Position numbers and translations under genes: made by a program. A stretch of DNA of 64,000 nucleotides from Pseudoalteromonas sp. OOF1S-7 (GTDB lineage Bacteria > Pseudomonadota > Gammaproteobacteria > Enterobacterales > Alteromonadaceae), in contig NZ_JAKRFZ010000003.1 of assembly GCF_022347765.1 (NCBI RefSeq), positions 310,001-374,000 on the forward strand. The letters are read 5' to 3'. Of the stretch, positions 42,856 through 53,200 are shown piece after piece. The first letter of the stretch is position 1; each line of letters starts with the position of its first letter. The notes below the pieces were generated by a model. The model saw nothing but the letters and a program-made list of their open reading frames with translations. It was not told the DNA's origin and did no database searches.

Positions 42856-43497
42856 TTAAGCGGGCTGGCTATCAGGAGTGGCAACCGGGCGTCTGCGAAT
42901 ATAAAAGGCACTCAGGATGCTCAGTAGTAGCAACACAGCCGTTAAAACGATTGCCCACGGAATGTCCGTGTGCGGTGAACTTTGCACCTGATAGCTGGCA
43001 TTAAAGCTCAGGCCCAAAGGCGCCTGGGCAGTGTAAGTGTATTTTTCGCCATTTCGGGTGCCAAACTCTGCAACCTGAATAGACAGCTTGGTCTCACTGG
43101 TATTGGCTGGTGCACTGAAGTACAGCCGGGCAAGGCGCCCGCTACCGGCAGCACTTTGTGCCGGTGCGACCTGGCTTGCAATATACTGGATCTGGCCTGT
43201 TTGCGGATCCGCCTGGTTACGCAGGGTGTACAGAAGTTTTTCATCGAGAAAATTACCCTGTTCCAGTTGTGTGCCCTTGGTTTTAGCATCCTGATCAATA
43301 AAGGTTACAGACTTGGCGTCGTAGTTTAGGGTCAGCTGTACGCCGTACACTTCAGGCAGGTTGTCCACTATCACATCCACATAAAATTCGCTGCCGGTTT
43401 TGATTTTCGGGTTTGAGGTCTCAAGGTAAATACGCCCTTGCTCTGCAAAGGCACTCAGGCTGAACAGCAACGCGGTGATACACACTATGTAATTCAT
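42856..43497 (-). CDS. Cohesin-like domain protein with C-terminal membrane anchor
   Basis: 213 residues. Signal peptide (CITALLFSLSAFA), a beta-rich domain of about 140 residues with YVDVIVDNLPEVYGVQLTLN and YDAKSVTFIDQ, as in type I/II cohesins, then a membrane helix (IPWAIVLTAVLLLLSILSAFYI) and a short basic tail. The cohesin faces the periplasm or outside. The gene directly upstream on the same strand encodes a dockerin-ended protein, the natural partner of a cohesin. Confidence 0.75.
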   Translation of the reverse strand: MNYIVCITALLFSLSAFAEQGRIYLETSNPKIKTGSEFYVDVIVDNLPEVYGVQLTLNYDAKSVTFIDQDAKTKGTQLEQGNFLDEKLLYTLRNQADPQTGQIQYIASQVAPAQSAAGSGRLARLYFSAPANTSETKLSIQVAEFGTRNGEKYTYTAQAPLGLSFNASYQVQSSPHTDIPWAIVLTAVLLLLSILSAFYIRRRPVATPDSQPA

Positions 43498-43520
43498 TTT
43501 TTACTCCATAAACTTAATGG

Positions 43521-43549
43521 CAGGGGTCAGGGAAAAACCCTGACCCCTG
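43521..43549. terminator. Perfect 12-bp hairpin between the dockerin and cohesin genes
   Basis: CAGGGGTCAGGG and CCCTGACCCCTG enclose five A (five T on the minus strand). No T-run follows, so it may be a partial terminator or an mRNA-stability hairpin setting the ratio of the two proteins. Confidence 0.6.
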
Positions 43550-43558
43550 TATAGTTCG

Positions 43559-45643
43559 TTACCAGCTTTGTGGTCCCTGTTTACCAAAGTTAGCGCCCAG
43601 TAAGGTGAGGTCTTGCAGATTGATTGCGCCGTCGCGGTTAAAGTCGGCGGCCATCACGTAGCCGTTTTGTTCGCCTTCTACGGAGCGATACGCGCCCAGC
43701 AGTAAGGTCAGGTCGGCAATGTCGATACGGTTATCGTTGTTACTATCACCGCCAATCAGATTAATCTGACCAAAGTCGATGTCAGCCTGACCCGAGGTCA
43801 GATCCACGCGCTTTTCGGCAGTCAGGTAACCCGGTGCACTTAGGGTCATAGTGACTTCTCCCAGGCCAACGCGAACCGAAAAACTGCCATCCGGATTGAT
43901 AGTGACGAGCTGCCCGTTAATATAAAGCGTGATATGCGCAAAGTCGCCTGAAATCCCCAGGCTGGCGATATTGCCAGTCAAGGTGACCGATTCTTCGATG
44001 GTGAACGCATAATTGGTATTGCCTTGCAGTAAGTAATTACCCTGCTGGTCAGTCATTTGGGCTTGCAGAGTAAGATTGACGGTACCAGGTTGCTCAGTGA
44101 TCAGGGTGACAGCAGCAAATTCGCCTTCACCCGATTTGGCTGTGGCCGGGGCCATCAGCGCCAGTGCGCCATCCCACTGGTTATTGTTAATGCCCATGGG
44201 TACAGACAAGCGCTCGTCCGAAGGCAGGAATTCGCCATATTCCCCCCCGGAGACTCGGGCTTTGGAGGTGTTATTTAGACTGACAATGGCATCCAGGCCG
44301 TAAATGCCTGCGCCACTGACCGTTAGTGGTAAGGTCACCGTGTCACCTTCCAGAACTGTGGTTTGTGGAAGTGACAGCGTCATAGTATTGGTTGGGGCAG
44401 TGGCGATTGTATGCTCAAACTTTTGAGCATACACATTGTAGTCACCTGTCGCGCTGGAGCCTGCCCAGCTGATAACAAACTCATTTGCATTGGTGTGTTT
44501 TATAGATGGATTGCGCTGTTCGTATTCGGTATTTGTATTGACTAAAAACTCTTCGCCATTGGGACTGTCGTCACTGTTAAAAGCCTGCGCATAAATACCG
44601 GTGCCGCTTCCATCTTGATTACGACTTTGCCATGTCACTACATAACTGCCATTTTCGCCCGCACTGATAGCAGGAGCTGTCTGGTTTCCACCGCTAAAAG
44701 TACTCACTTTAAAAGGCGCTCCGGCAATTAAGCCATTAATATCTAGTCTGCGAGCGTAAATACCATTGTTGCTCCAGGTGACTATTATCTCGCCATTGCT
44801 GAGCCGACTTATGGCCGGGGATGTGTGTGTTGTGCCATTTTCATCATTGATAAAGTACTTGTTACCTATTTTGGTTCCGTTGGCGCTATACCGTCGGGCA
44901 TCAATATTGTTACTGCCGTCAGACGCCACAATAACAAAGCCGCCGTTTGCCAATTCCGTAATATCGGCACCTGAATACCCTACCTTCATTTTTGGGCTGA
45001 GCGCCGTCCCGCTGGTGTCAAAAACTTGAGATACAGTGGCGTAACTTGGAATATTGTAGTCATGCTCGGTCCAGCTCAATGCAAAGCCACCATTGTTAAC
45101 AGGTGTAATTGAATTGATGCCTAAATTGGCGCTCTCACTGTTGTTGCTATACAGAGTAATCTCACCTCCCATTAATCTGCCATTGCGGTCGAAGCGTTGC
45201 GCCCGCAGGGTGTGACTTTTAGGAGAGTCAGTTTGTTTCACCCATGTAATGATGAAGCTACCATCATTTAAAGTTGTTGCCCCCGGGCTATGCCGATTTC
45301 CAGTGTAGCCTTCGTGGGCGCGATACTCTGTGTCAATGGGGGTGCCGGATGCCGTAAATCGTCGCAAATAGACATTGCCCTCACCAGCCTCGTTGTAAGT
45401 GACATAGGTTACAAAGAATTGGCCATCGCTCAGTTGGTTAACTGAACTTGAACGTTGGGATAAGGCCGTATAAGCGTTGACTAAAAATTCATTTCCTGCC
45501 TTTACTGGGGTTTGAGCAAAACTGAGTGCTGGCAAGCTGCACAGTGCGATAGAAAGCGCCGTACGGGCAAAGCGCTTACTTCGTTTGAGTGCTGTAATGT
45601 TGGCCTTTGAGCGCGCGAAAGAGCGCTGTAATACAGTTATCAT
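43559..45643 (-). CDS. Large secreted beta-propeller-like protein ending in a dockerin
   Basis: 694 residues from ATG 45643, with AAGGA 7 bases upstream. Signal peptide (ARTALSIALCSLPALSFAQ). Residues about 25-410 are repeats of the type GSFIITWVKQ, GGFALSWTEH, GEIIVTWSNN, GSYVVTWQSR, about 50 residues apart, probably a propeller. A second cohesin-like domain (TVLEGDTVTLPLTVSGAGIYGLDAIVS) and a carboxypeptidase-regulatory-like domain follow. The C-terminal 65 residues form a dockerin with two Ca-binding loops (DSNNDNRIDIADL and DFNRDGAINLQDL). It is upstream of the membrane-anchored cohesin. Confidence 0.82.
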   Translation of the reverse strand: MITVLQRSFARSKANITALKRSKRFARTALSIALCSLPALSFAQTPVKAGNEFLVNAYTALSQRSSSVNQLSDGQFFVTYVTYNEAGEGNVYLRRFTASGTPIDTEYRAHEGYTGNRHSPGATTLNDGSFIITWVKQTDSPKSHTLRAQRFDRNGRLMGGEITLYSNNSESANLGINSITPVNNGGFALSWTEHDYNIPSYATVSQVFDTSGTALSPKMKVGYSGADITELANGGFVIVASDGSNNIDARRYSANGTKIGNKYFINDENGTTHTSPAISRLSNGEIIVTWSNNGIYARRLDINGLIAGAPFKVSTFSGGNQTAPAISAGENGSYVVTWQSRNQDGSGTGIYAQAFNSDDSPNGEEFLVNTNTEYEQRNPSIKHTNANEFVISWAGSSATGDYNVYAQKFEHTIATAPTNTMTLSLPQTTVLEGDTVTLPLTVSGAGIYGLDAIVSLNNTSKARVSGGEYGEFLPSDERLSVPMGINNNQWDGALALMAPATAKSGEGEFAAVTLITEQPGTVNLTLQAQMTDQQGNYLLQGNTNYAFTIEESVTLTGNIASLGISGDFAHITLYINGQLVTINPDGSFSVRVGLGEVTMTLSAPGYLTAEKRVDLTSGQADIDFGQINLIGGDSNNDNRIDIADLTLLLGAYRSVEGEQNGYVMAADFNRDGAINLQDLTLLGANFGKQGPQSW

Positions 45644-45784
45644 CGTCGTGTCCTTGAATTGAGTAAGTATTATCTTGATTTCACATCTCATAGAAATGCG
45701 CTCATACGGTATAGAAACGATGATCTGGATAGAATAGGGGATTTACCCTATATCGGCACTTTTGCACATGTTGTGTTTGCCGAA

Positions 45785-46402
45785 TTACAGTGATATGCCT
45801 TCCTCAATCGCAAACCGCACGAGCTGGGCAGTTTTATTGAATCCGAGCTTCTTCATAACCCGGGTGCGGTGTGCATCGACGGTTTTAGCTGAAATGTACA
45901 GGGCTTCGCCTATTTGCTTATTGGTCTGGCCTAAGGCTATATGGCGGATTATTTCCTTTTCTCGATTGGTTAAGTCGAAGTCAGTTTTGTTGTTACGATA
46001 GCTTTGTAGCTCAGATTGATTATCAGCGCTGATATATTGCCTGCCAGCGTGTACAGTTTGAATGGCCTTGATAAGCGAATTAAACGCATCACTTTTGAGT
46101 AAATAGCCCTGTGCCCCGGCTTCGAATGCAGTGTCTATGACTTTAATGTTGTTGTGCATCGTCAGTAAAATCACCCGGGTTTTAAGGCTACGTGCTTTGA
46201 TGCGATGGCACACGCTAAGCCCGCATATTTCGCCCATGGTGATATCGAGTATAGCAATATCTGGCTCATAGCTGAGAATGTGCTGCCAGGCCTGTTCACC
46301 GGAGTCAACATCGGCAATGATGGTGCCAACGTTAGCTGCCTGGATCAGGGCAAGCAGTCCCTGCCTGACGATATGATGGTCATCCGCGATGAGGAGATTC
46401 AT
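45785..46402 (-). CDS. NarL/LuxR-type response regulator
   Basis: 205 residues. Receiver domain with DDHH near the N-terminus and phospho-acceptor D53 (AILDITMG), then T in LLTMHN and K in YLLKSD. The C-terminal LuxR-type helix-turn-helix contains LTNREKEIIRHIALGQTNKQ and ISAKTVDAHRTRVMKKLGF. No histidine kinase is adjacent. It stands 141 bases upstream of the dockerin gene on the same strand, so it may control that pair. Confidence 0.88.
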   Translation of the reverse strand: MNLLIADDHHIVRQGLLALIQAANVGTIIADVDSGEQAWQHILSYEPDIAILDITMGEICGLSVCHRIKARSLKTRVILLTMHNNIKVIDTAFEAGAQGYLLKSDAFNSLIKAIQTVHAGRQYISADNQSELQSYRNNKTDFDLTNREKEIIRHIALGQTNKQIGEALYISAKTVDAHRTRVMKKLGFNKTAQLVRFAIEEGISL

Positions 46403-46507
46403 GGTTACTTTTTGTTTTAGGTTATTTCTTATATTTCAACATATTAGTTCTTCATTTTGAAACTTTATCGGTAATTGTTGAGTTTGATGGCAAAAATCAG
46501 TGGTAAT

Positions 46508-46533
46508 AAAAAGCCGCCCAATGGCGGCTTTTT
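46508..46533. terminator. Bidirectional intrinsic terminator after the TonB receptor gene
   Basis: AAAAAGCCGCC (46508-46518) pairs with GGCGGCTTTTT (46523-46533) around CAAT. T-runs occur on both strands. It lies 23 bases past the receptor stop. Confidence 0.9.
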
Positions 46534-46555
46534 AACTGTGGGTGTTCGTAAATAC

Positions 46556-48883
46556 TTAGAAATCCATCTGAAGCGTTAACGACACCTGACGAGATTTGCC
46601 AAGGTACATCTGGCCGTAACTGGTGAATGGGTTACCCTGGTTATCGGCATCTTTAAAGTAAGTGCTGATATAGTCTTTATCGAACAGATTCTTCACATCC
46701 AGGCGTACGGTGTAGTTATCCCAGTTGTAGCCCAGCTGAGTATTCACAATCGTATGTTGATCATTGATTGGATCTGAATTAACGGCATACTTTTCTTTTG
46801 TTAAAGATGCAGCCGGGTCCAGGTAGGCAATACTTGAGTCGGTATACTTTGCGTTGACATTCACATAGAAGCCGTTGTCAAAGGTGTAATTAGTCGCCAG
46901 GTTCGCCGTTAGCTCAGGCGCATCTTCAAATGCACGTCCAGTCAGGTGGCCGAAGTCGGTAAATTCGGATTCTGCCAGTCCCACGCCTGCGGTCACAGAC
47001 CAGTTATTACTTGGGTAGTAGAAGACTTCGGTCTCAAACCCTTTCACTTCCGATTCTGCGGCATTGATGGTTTCTGTGTCATAAGGTGATGATGAGTAAC
47101 GTTTAATAACTTGTTGATCTTGCCATTTCAGTAAGAACGCATTGGCATTCACCACCAATTTGCCATCCAGCCATACAGAGCGTAAAGACAACTCATAGTT
47201 GTTGGTATATTCAGGGTCATAGCTGAAAATATTTGAGCGTGCGACGTTAAATCCTACACCACCAGAGCGATAGCCTTTTTGGTAGATAAAGCTGGTCGAC
47301 ATATTCTGGCTAAAGTGATACGTCGCGCCTAATTTAGGTAACCAGGCACTGAAGTCTTCTTTGGTTGCCGGCTCTACTCCGGAAGCGGCTTCTGCAAAGC
47401 CGTGCAGATAGGCATTGATGCCACTAATAACTGGTGCGATTTGTGCTGGAGCCTGAGTCGGATCTGGCATTGGGTTATTGATCTTGTAGGCATTGTTGGC
47501 GCTATTGGTTTGTTCTTCGGTGTCGTAGCGCAGCCCGGCCAGCAGGTCAATTTGGTCTGTGACAGACCAGGTCAGGTCGCCATAAATCGCTGCGGTTTTG
47601 ATCTTTTGAGTCAGGCCATAATTGAGCTCAAGATTAATCGGGTCAATATCAGGGTAGAACGGGGCGACTGCTGCCGCTGTTTGTGCCGCCATCTCAGCAG
47701 GCAGGCCTTGTTGCATCAACAGACCTGTTACCGCTGTAACCAGATCGGGTGCTCTGACTGCTTGCTGCAGAGTCATCAGGCGCTGACCTTGTGCTTTGTC
47801 ATCTACGTCAACTTGTGAAGCATAGACTCCAAATGCGGCCTGAATTGTATCAGACTCGTAGGTTACTCTGAATTCCTGACTGAAGGTCTCATCGATACGG
47901 TGGTCATAGTTGTCTTTGACAAGCTGAGTGGGCTGCATATCGCCATCCCAGTTGTAGCGATAGTCCGATTCGTTGTAGGTCGTCACTGAGTGTAGCGACG
48001 TTGTGTCGTTAAGATCCCAGCTTACTTCCAGGTTATAAATATCGGTTTTAGTTTCTTCCCAGATGGGAGAATTGAAATCAACCTGACGGTCAAAAGGGGT
48101 GCCGCCGAAGTCATACAGGGCGAACTGAGCACCGAAACGGTTATCGTTGTGGGTATAGGTAAACAAAACGTCGACATCATCGTTTGGCTCAAATAACAGC
48201 TTTGCGCGCAATGTTTCGCTGTTTTCAAAATTGGCTGTATCACCCCGGGTGAGGTTATCTATGTCACCATCAGTCTGTTTGTCTTCGTAACTGACTCTGA
48301 ACGCCAGCATGTCTTCTACCAGCCCCATACCACCGGCAAAGGCATACTCTTGCTGACCATGTTGACCTACCGTTGCTTTTAGTTTTGCACTTGGCTCATA
48401 AGTTGGGTCTTGTGATCGCATCATGATGGCACCTGCCAGCGCATTACGCCCTTGCAGGGTGGATTGGGGACCACGGAATACTTCAACCTGTGCCAGATCC
48501 CAGACGGACAAACCGCCACTTTTTACCATACGAAACGGTAATGGTGCACCATCGAGGTACATACTAGTTAAGAAGCTATTCCCCCCACCGGAAACCGAAA
48601 ATGAATCGACGCCACGGATGCTGAAACCCTGGTTAAAGTCACCGGCTACGTTAGGCATCATTGCAAAGACATCGTTGATATTCTGCAAGTTATTCTTTTC
48701 CATATCTTTGCTGGTAACAACGGCAACACTGGTTGGGGTTTCCTGCAAAGTACGATCAATCTTCTGACCTTGTACCAGAATAACATCCAGTTCTTTTGCT
48801 TCATCTGCAATGGCTGAAGTTGCTGCTGTAGCGGCAGAGATCAGCGCCAATCCGACAGATTTAGCCAATATATTCAGTTTCAT
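46556..48883 (-). CDS. TonB-dependent outer-membrane receptor
   Basis: 775 residues. Signal peptide, then a TonB-box region (DVILVQGQKID), a plug domain (TPTSVAVVTSKDMEKNNLQN, FSIRGVDSFSVSGGG, VEVFRGPQSTLQGRNALAGA) and a 22-strand barrel ending in SLTLQMDF. It imports a scarce nutrient such as a siderophore, vitamin or carbohydrate. The barrel carries long loops with no assignable ligand. A perfect palindrome stands 75 bases upstream (48958-48980). No partner permease is adjacent. Confidence 0.92.
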   Translation of the reverse strand: MKLNILAKSVGLALISAATAATSAIADEAKELDVILVQGQKIDRTLQETPTSVAVVTSKDMEKNNLQNINDVFAMMPNVAGDFNQGFSIRGVDSFSVSGGGNSFLTSMYLDGAPLPFRMVKSGGLSVWDLAQVEVFRGPQSTLQGRNALAGAIMMRSQDPTYEPSAKLKATVGQHGQQEYAFAGGMGLVEDMLAFRVSYEDKQTDGDIDNLTRGDTANFENSETLRAKLLFEPNDDVDVLFTYTHNDNRFGAQFALYDFGGTPFDRQVDFNSPIWEETKTDIYNLEVSWDLNDTTSLHSVTTYNESDYRYNWDGDMQPTQLVKDNYDHRIDETFSQEFRVTYESDTIQAAFGVYASQVDVDDKAQGQRLMTLQQAVRAPDLVTAVTGLLMQQGLPAEMAAQTAAAVAPFYPDIDPINLELNYGLTQKIKTAAIYGDLTWSVTDQIDLLAGLRYDTEEQTNSANNAYKINNPMPDPTQAPAQIAPVISGINAYLHGFAEAASGVEPATKEDFSAWLPKLGATYHFSQNMSTSFIYQKGYRSGGVGFNVARSNIFSYDPEYTNNYELSLRSVWLDGKLVVNANAFLLKWQDQQVIKRYSSSPYDTETINAAESEVKGFETEVFYYPSNNWSVTAGVGLAESEFTDFGHLTGRAFEDAPELTANLATNYTFDNGFYVNVNAKYTDSSIAYLDPAASLTKEKYAVNSDPINDQHTIVNTQLGYNWDNYTVRLDVKNLFDKDYISTYFKDADNQGNPFTSYGQMYLGKSRQVSLTLQMDF

Positions 48884-48957
48884 ACGTCATGTTTCCAGAG
48901 AGTAAGAGAGTTATAAATAATTTTTCCTGGGAATAATACTGGATTATTCTAAAAATA

Positions 48958-48980
48958 CAAATGATATCCACTATCATTTG
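48958..48980. promoter_or_regulatory. Perfect palindrome between the TonB receptor and LysE-type genes
   Basis: CAAATGATA, five bases, TATCATTTG. The site is in the 207-base divergent region, nearer the receptor gene. It matches the Fur consensus only partly; any dimeric repressor could bind. Candidate operator. Confidence 0.45.
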
Positions 48981-49090
48981 CGTGTGTGGACCCAAATAGC
49001 CATTTTTGTTTATCTGGTCGATATCTCATCGATTGACGTGATATCCCGATGGGGTATAGGCTCAGTAAACACCTACAATGAGGAGCGTAT

Positions 49091-49732
49091 ATGTTTCCAC
49101 TTGATGTTTTCCTGACTTATACCCTGGCTTGTCTGCTATTGGTGATCTCTCCGGGGCCAGACAATTTACTGGCGATAGCACGTGGTCTGAGTCAGGGGCA
49201 GTTCGCGGCAATTGTGTCCGGGCTATCTTCAGGTGCCGGGATCCTGTTTCATGTGCTGACTGCAACCTTTGGTCTGACTTTACTGATCCAAACCTCGGAG
49301 ATTGCCTTTTATGCGGTTAAGTTGGTTGGGGCGGCGTACCTTATCTGGTTGGGTGTGAAAGTACTCAGAACCCGTCAGTTGTTTTCACTGACTAATACGC
49401 GGCCACAGCCTTTGTCCCGTATTTTCTCCACCGGCTTTTTATCTGCCGCGCTCAACCCTAAGCCGGGCATTTTTGTCCTGGCGTTTGTACCGCAGTTTGT
49501 GAACCCTGAGTTGGGATCCGTAACGGTTCAGATGCTGGGCTATGGTTTCTGGTTTGCCTTGCTAACTGCATCAGGATTCGCGTTGATGGGCATTTTCTCA
49601 TCTCATTTATCGACGTGGTTACAACATAAGCCTCGTTTTGTGCTGGGCCTGAATGTGGGGGCCGGTGCAACATTCATTGCCTCGGGTCTGGCTGTGGCGC
49701 TGATGAAGCAAAGGCAGCCCACAGGGATTTAG
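49091..49732 (+). CDS. LysE/RhtB-family amino-acid exporter
   Basis: 213 residues with about six membrane helices. VISPGPDNLLAIARGLSQGQ is the LysE family signature, followed by SSGAGILFHVLTATFGL and LVGAAYLIWLGVKVLR. AGGAG precedes the ATG. Exports amino acids or derivatives; the substrate is unknown. Divergent from the TonB receptor gene. Confidence 0.88.
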   Translation: MFPLDVFLTYTLACLLLVISPGPDNLLAIARGLSQGQFAAIVSGLSSGAGILFHVLTATFGLTLLIQTSEIAFYAVKLVGAAYLIWLGVKVLRTRQLFSLTNTRPQPLSRIFSTGFLSAALNPKPGIFVLAFVPQFVNPELGSVTVQMLGYGFWFALLTASGFALMGIFSSHLSTWLQHKPRFVLGLNVGAGATFIASGLAVALMKQRQPTGI

Positions 49733-49741
49733 GGTGCTATC

Positions 49742-49891
49742 TTAGCGTGTGCCTTTATTAGGGTTGCGTGGCACGTAACCTGAGGGCACCCCGCCTGAAC
49801 CACCGACAAACTTTATGTGCTGGACTCGTAAATCACTCAGGGGATCGGTACTGAACGATTGCACAGTGCGTTGCGTTATTGTCATGTACAT
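49742..49891 (-). CDS. Possible 49-residue peptide with Gly-rich C-terminal part
   Basis: A short minus-strand frame, too small for the usual cut-off, reading MYMTITQRTVQSFSTD then LRVQHIKFVGGSGGVP then SGYVPRNPNKGTR. An in-frame stop lies just upstream. The double-glycine motif followed by a small tail resembles RiPP or bacteriocin-like precursors, but there is no modifying enzyme nearby and no clear ribosome site. It may equally be chance. Confidence 0.25.
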   Translation of the reverse strand: MYMTITQRTVQSFSTDPLSDLRVQHIKFVGGSGGVPSGYVPRNPNKGTR

Positions 49892-50245
49892 TGTGGCTGC
49901 TGGGTTTGGTTAACAGTAAATCACGAAAATGTTCGCATCAGATGGCTTTATGCCAGACAGGGCTTAGCCTGTCTGGCGAGACTGGCCTCGAGCCGGGCGG
50001 TGAGCGGCATCAGAACTACATCCCCTTAAAAACAGTCTTTCTCTAAATAAATCATAACCATAAAGTAACATGAGACGTATGAGTCTGGTGCGCATATTTG
50101 CTACTTTAGTTTTTTGTCGCATTTTATTTGAGCGCCAACGCACACTTATTGCACCAACCAGGGAAGTAACATACGGTTAATAAGTTTTTCGAAGTGTTAT
50201 GTTGTAACACTCTGGGTAATCCAAAAATAAAAATAGGGAAAATAT
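49892..50245. other. Upstream region of the sortilin-like gene, with one perfect hairpin
   Basis: GCCAGACAGG (49952-49961) pairs with CCTGTCTGGC (49968-49977). No T-run is next to it. The last 200 bases are AT-rich and presumably carry the promoter. No gene seen. Confidence 0.5.
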
Positions 50246-53200
50246 ATGCATCAACTAAAACTTGGCCGCACTATGCGTATCGCATTGTTTGGTGCTGCCA
50301 CTGTGCTCTGCAGCTTGCCTGGGCTGGCTGCCAAAGGTGATGAAGGGGTACTCTCTGCTGCCACATTTAAGGGGTTAGAGCTGAGAAATATAGGTCCCGG
50401 CTTTATGTCTGGCCGTATCGCAGATATCGCCATCGACCCCAGAGACACGAGTGTCTGGTATGTAGGGGTGGGCTCCGGCGGGGTATGGAAAACCAACAAT
50501 GCCGGTGTCACCTGGCAACCCATTTTTGATGATCAGCCGGTTTATTCAATCGGTGCCGTAGTGCTGGATCCAAATAACAGCAATACCGTTTGGGTGGGCA
50601 CGGGTGAAAACGTCGGCGGTCGTCACGTCAGCTTTGGTGATGGCATTTATGTCAGTCATGATGGCGGAGCAAACTGGACCAATATGGGCCTGAAGAACTC
50701 TGGCCATATCTCCGAGATCATTGTTCACCCAACCGACTCAAACACGCTGTGGGTGGCAGCTCAAGGCCCTTTATGGAGTAAAGGCGGTCAGCGTGGTCTG
50801 TACAAAACCACCGATGGCGGTAAAACCTGGGACAAGGTGCTGGGCGATAACGACTGGACTGGTGTGACCGACGTGGCCATCGATCCGCGCGATCCGAATG
50901 TATTGTATGCGGCGACCTGGCAGCGCCATCGTACCGTGGCCGCGTATTATGGCGGTGGTTCGGGTTCAGGTCTGCATAAATCGACCGACGGTGGTAAAAC
51001 CTGGCAAAAGCTGGTGCAAGGGTTACCCCCGGGGGAAATGGGCAAGATTGGCCTGGAAGTTTCGCCAATCAATCCGGATGTGGTGTATGCCGCAATCGAA
51101 CTCAACCGCCGCACAGGCGCGGTATATCGCTCGGCGGACCGCGGCGCATCCTGGGTGAAAGGGGCCGATGCTGTTGCTGGTGGTACCGGACCGCATTACT
51201 ATCAGGAGCTCTACGCCAGCCCTCACCACTTTGACCATATCTATCTGGCCGGTGTGCGATTGCATGAGTCTAAAGATGGTGGCAAGTCTTTCAAAAGAAT
51301 GGAAGAAAAAGACAAACATGGCGATAACCATGCGATGGAGTTTATCGCCGGTGATAAGAATTACATGATGGTCGGCTCTGATGGTGGCTTATACGAGAGT
51401 TTCGACAGTGGTGTGCACTGGCGCTATCACGAAAACTTGCCGGTCACTCAGTATTACAAGCTGGCACTGGATGACGACAAGCCGTTCTACAATATTTACG
51501 GTGGTACGCAGGATAATAATACTCAGGGTGGCCCGTCTCGCACGCTAAACAGCCATGGCATTCTGAACACCGACTGGAAAGTGGTGTTGTTTGGTGATGG
51601 TCACCAGCCAGCCACTGAGCCAGGTAATCCGGATATTGTGTATGCGCAGTGGCAACAGGGCAATCTGACCCGTTACGATCGCACCACAGGTGAAATCGTC
51701 TACATTAAGCCGCAGCCGGGCAAAGGCGAAAAGCCAGAGCGCTTTAACTGGGACGCGCCCATTCTGGTCAGCCCGCACAAACCGTCGCGCTTGTATTTTG
51801 CCTCGCACCGGGTGTGGCAGTCACAAGACCGTGGCGACAGCTGGACGCCAATTTCGGGCGATCTGACCAAAAACCGTGAGCGTATTCACCAGCCCATTAT
51901 GGGGGGTAAACAAGGCTGGGACGGCGCCTGGGACATGTTCGCAATGTCACAATACAGCACCATTACTTCTTTATCGGAATCGCCACTGGTTGAGGGTTTG
52001 CTGTATGCCGGCACCGACGATGGCCATATTCAGATCACCGAAAATGGCGGTAAGTCCTGGCGTAAAGTGGATGTCAAACGCTTACCTAAAGTGCCGGATA
52101 CGGCATTTATCAACGACATAAAAGCCGACTTGTTCGATCCTGATACCGTGTATATCGCGCTGGATAACCACAAATTCGGTGACTATAAGCCTTACTTACT
52201 GAAAAGTACCAACCGCGGTAAATCCTGGAAGTCGATCGCCAGCAACCTGCCGGACAAGCACTTGGTATGGCGTGTGGTACAAGATCATGTCGACCCGGAT
52301 CTGTTATTCGCGGGTACTGAGTTTGGTCTGTTTTTCACCATTGATGGCGGTAAACGCTGGGTGGAGCTGACGGGTAACGTACCGACCATTTCGTTCCGCG
52401 ATCTGGCCATTCAGCGCCGTGAAAACGACTTAGTGGGCGCCAGCTTTGGTCGCGGCTTCTTTGTACTGGATGATTATCGGGCGCTGCGTAACCTGTCTGA
52501 GGATAAGCTGGCGCAGGAGTCTCTGTTATTCCCAACCCGCGATGCACTGTGGTATATCGAGCGCAGTCCGCTGGGTGGCGGGGAAGTCGGCACGCAGGGT
52601 GGCAATAAGTACCGTGCACCGAACCCGGATTTTGGTGCCACTTTTACTTACTACCTTAAAGATGACATTAAGAGCCTGAAGGCGCAGCGTCAGGAAAAAG
52701 AAAAAGCCCTGAAAGAAGATGACAAGTCATTTGGTGTTCCATCGTGGGAGTCGCTGGAAGCCGAAGAGCGTCAGCAACAGCCTGTTGTCTGGTTCACTGT
52801 GCGTGATGCGCAGGGCAACGTGATCCGCAAATTGCAGGGTAAGGCCAACAAAGGCTTGCATCGCATCAACTGGGATTTGCGTTGGCCAGCACATCAGGCT
52901 ATCGGCGTACAGGGCAATTACTTCTCGCCTAATCCTCAGGGGCCACTGGTGACACCGGGTACTTACAGTGTCAGCATGAGCAAAGAGGTCGACGGTCAGA
53001 TAACGCAGTTACAGGCGTCGCAAACTTTTGAGGTGGTGCAGCTGAATCAGCGTAACGCGCTGAAGGAAATTGACGGCGAAAAAGTCGCGGCCTTCTGGAA
53101 AGAGCTGGCGGACGTCCAGCGCGTGGCCAGCGCAACTGGCCAGGCCCTGGGCAAAGCCGTGAAGCGTCTGGATATGCTGGAACAGTCACTGGATCGCACC

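Noticed and set aside
48958..48980. Calling the palindrome a Fur box
   Set aside because: Symmetry is perfect, but the match to the 19-bp Fur consensus is only partial, so only an unspecified operator is claimed.
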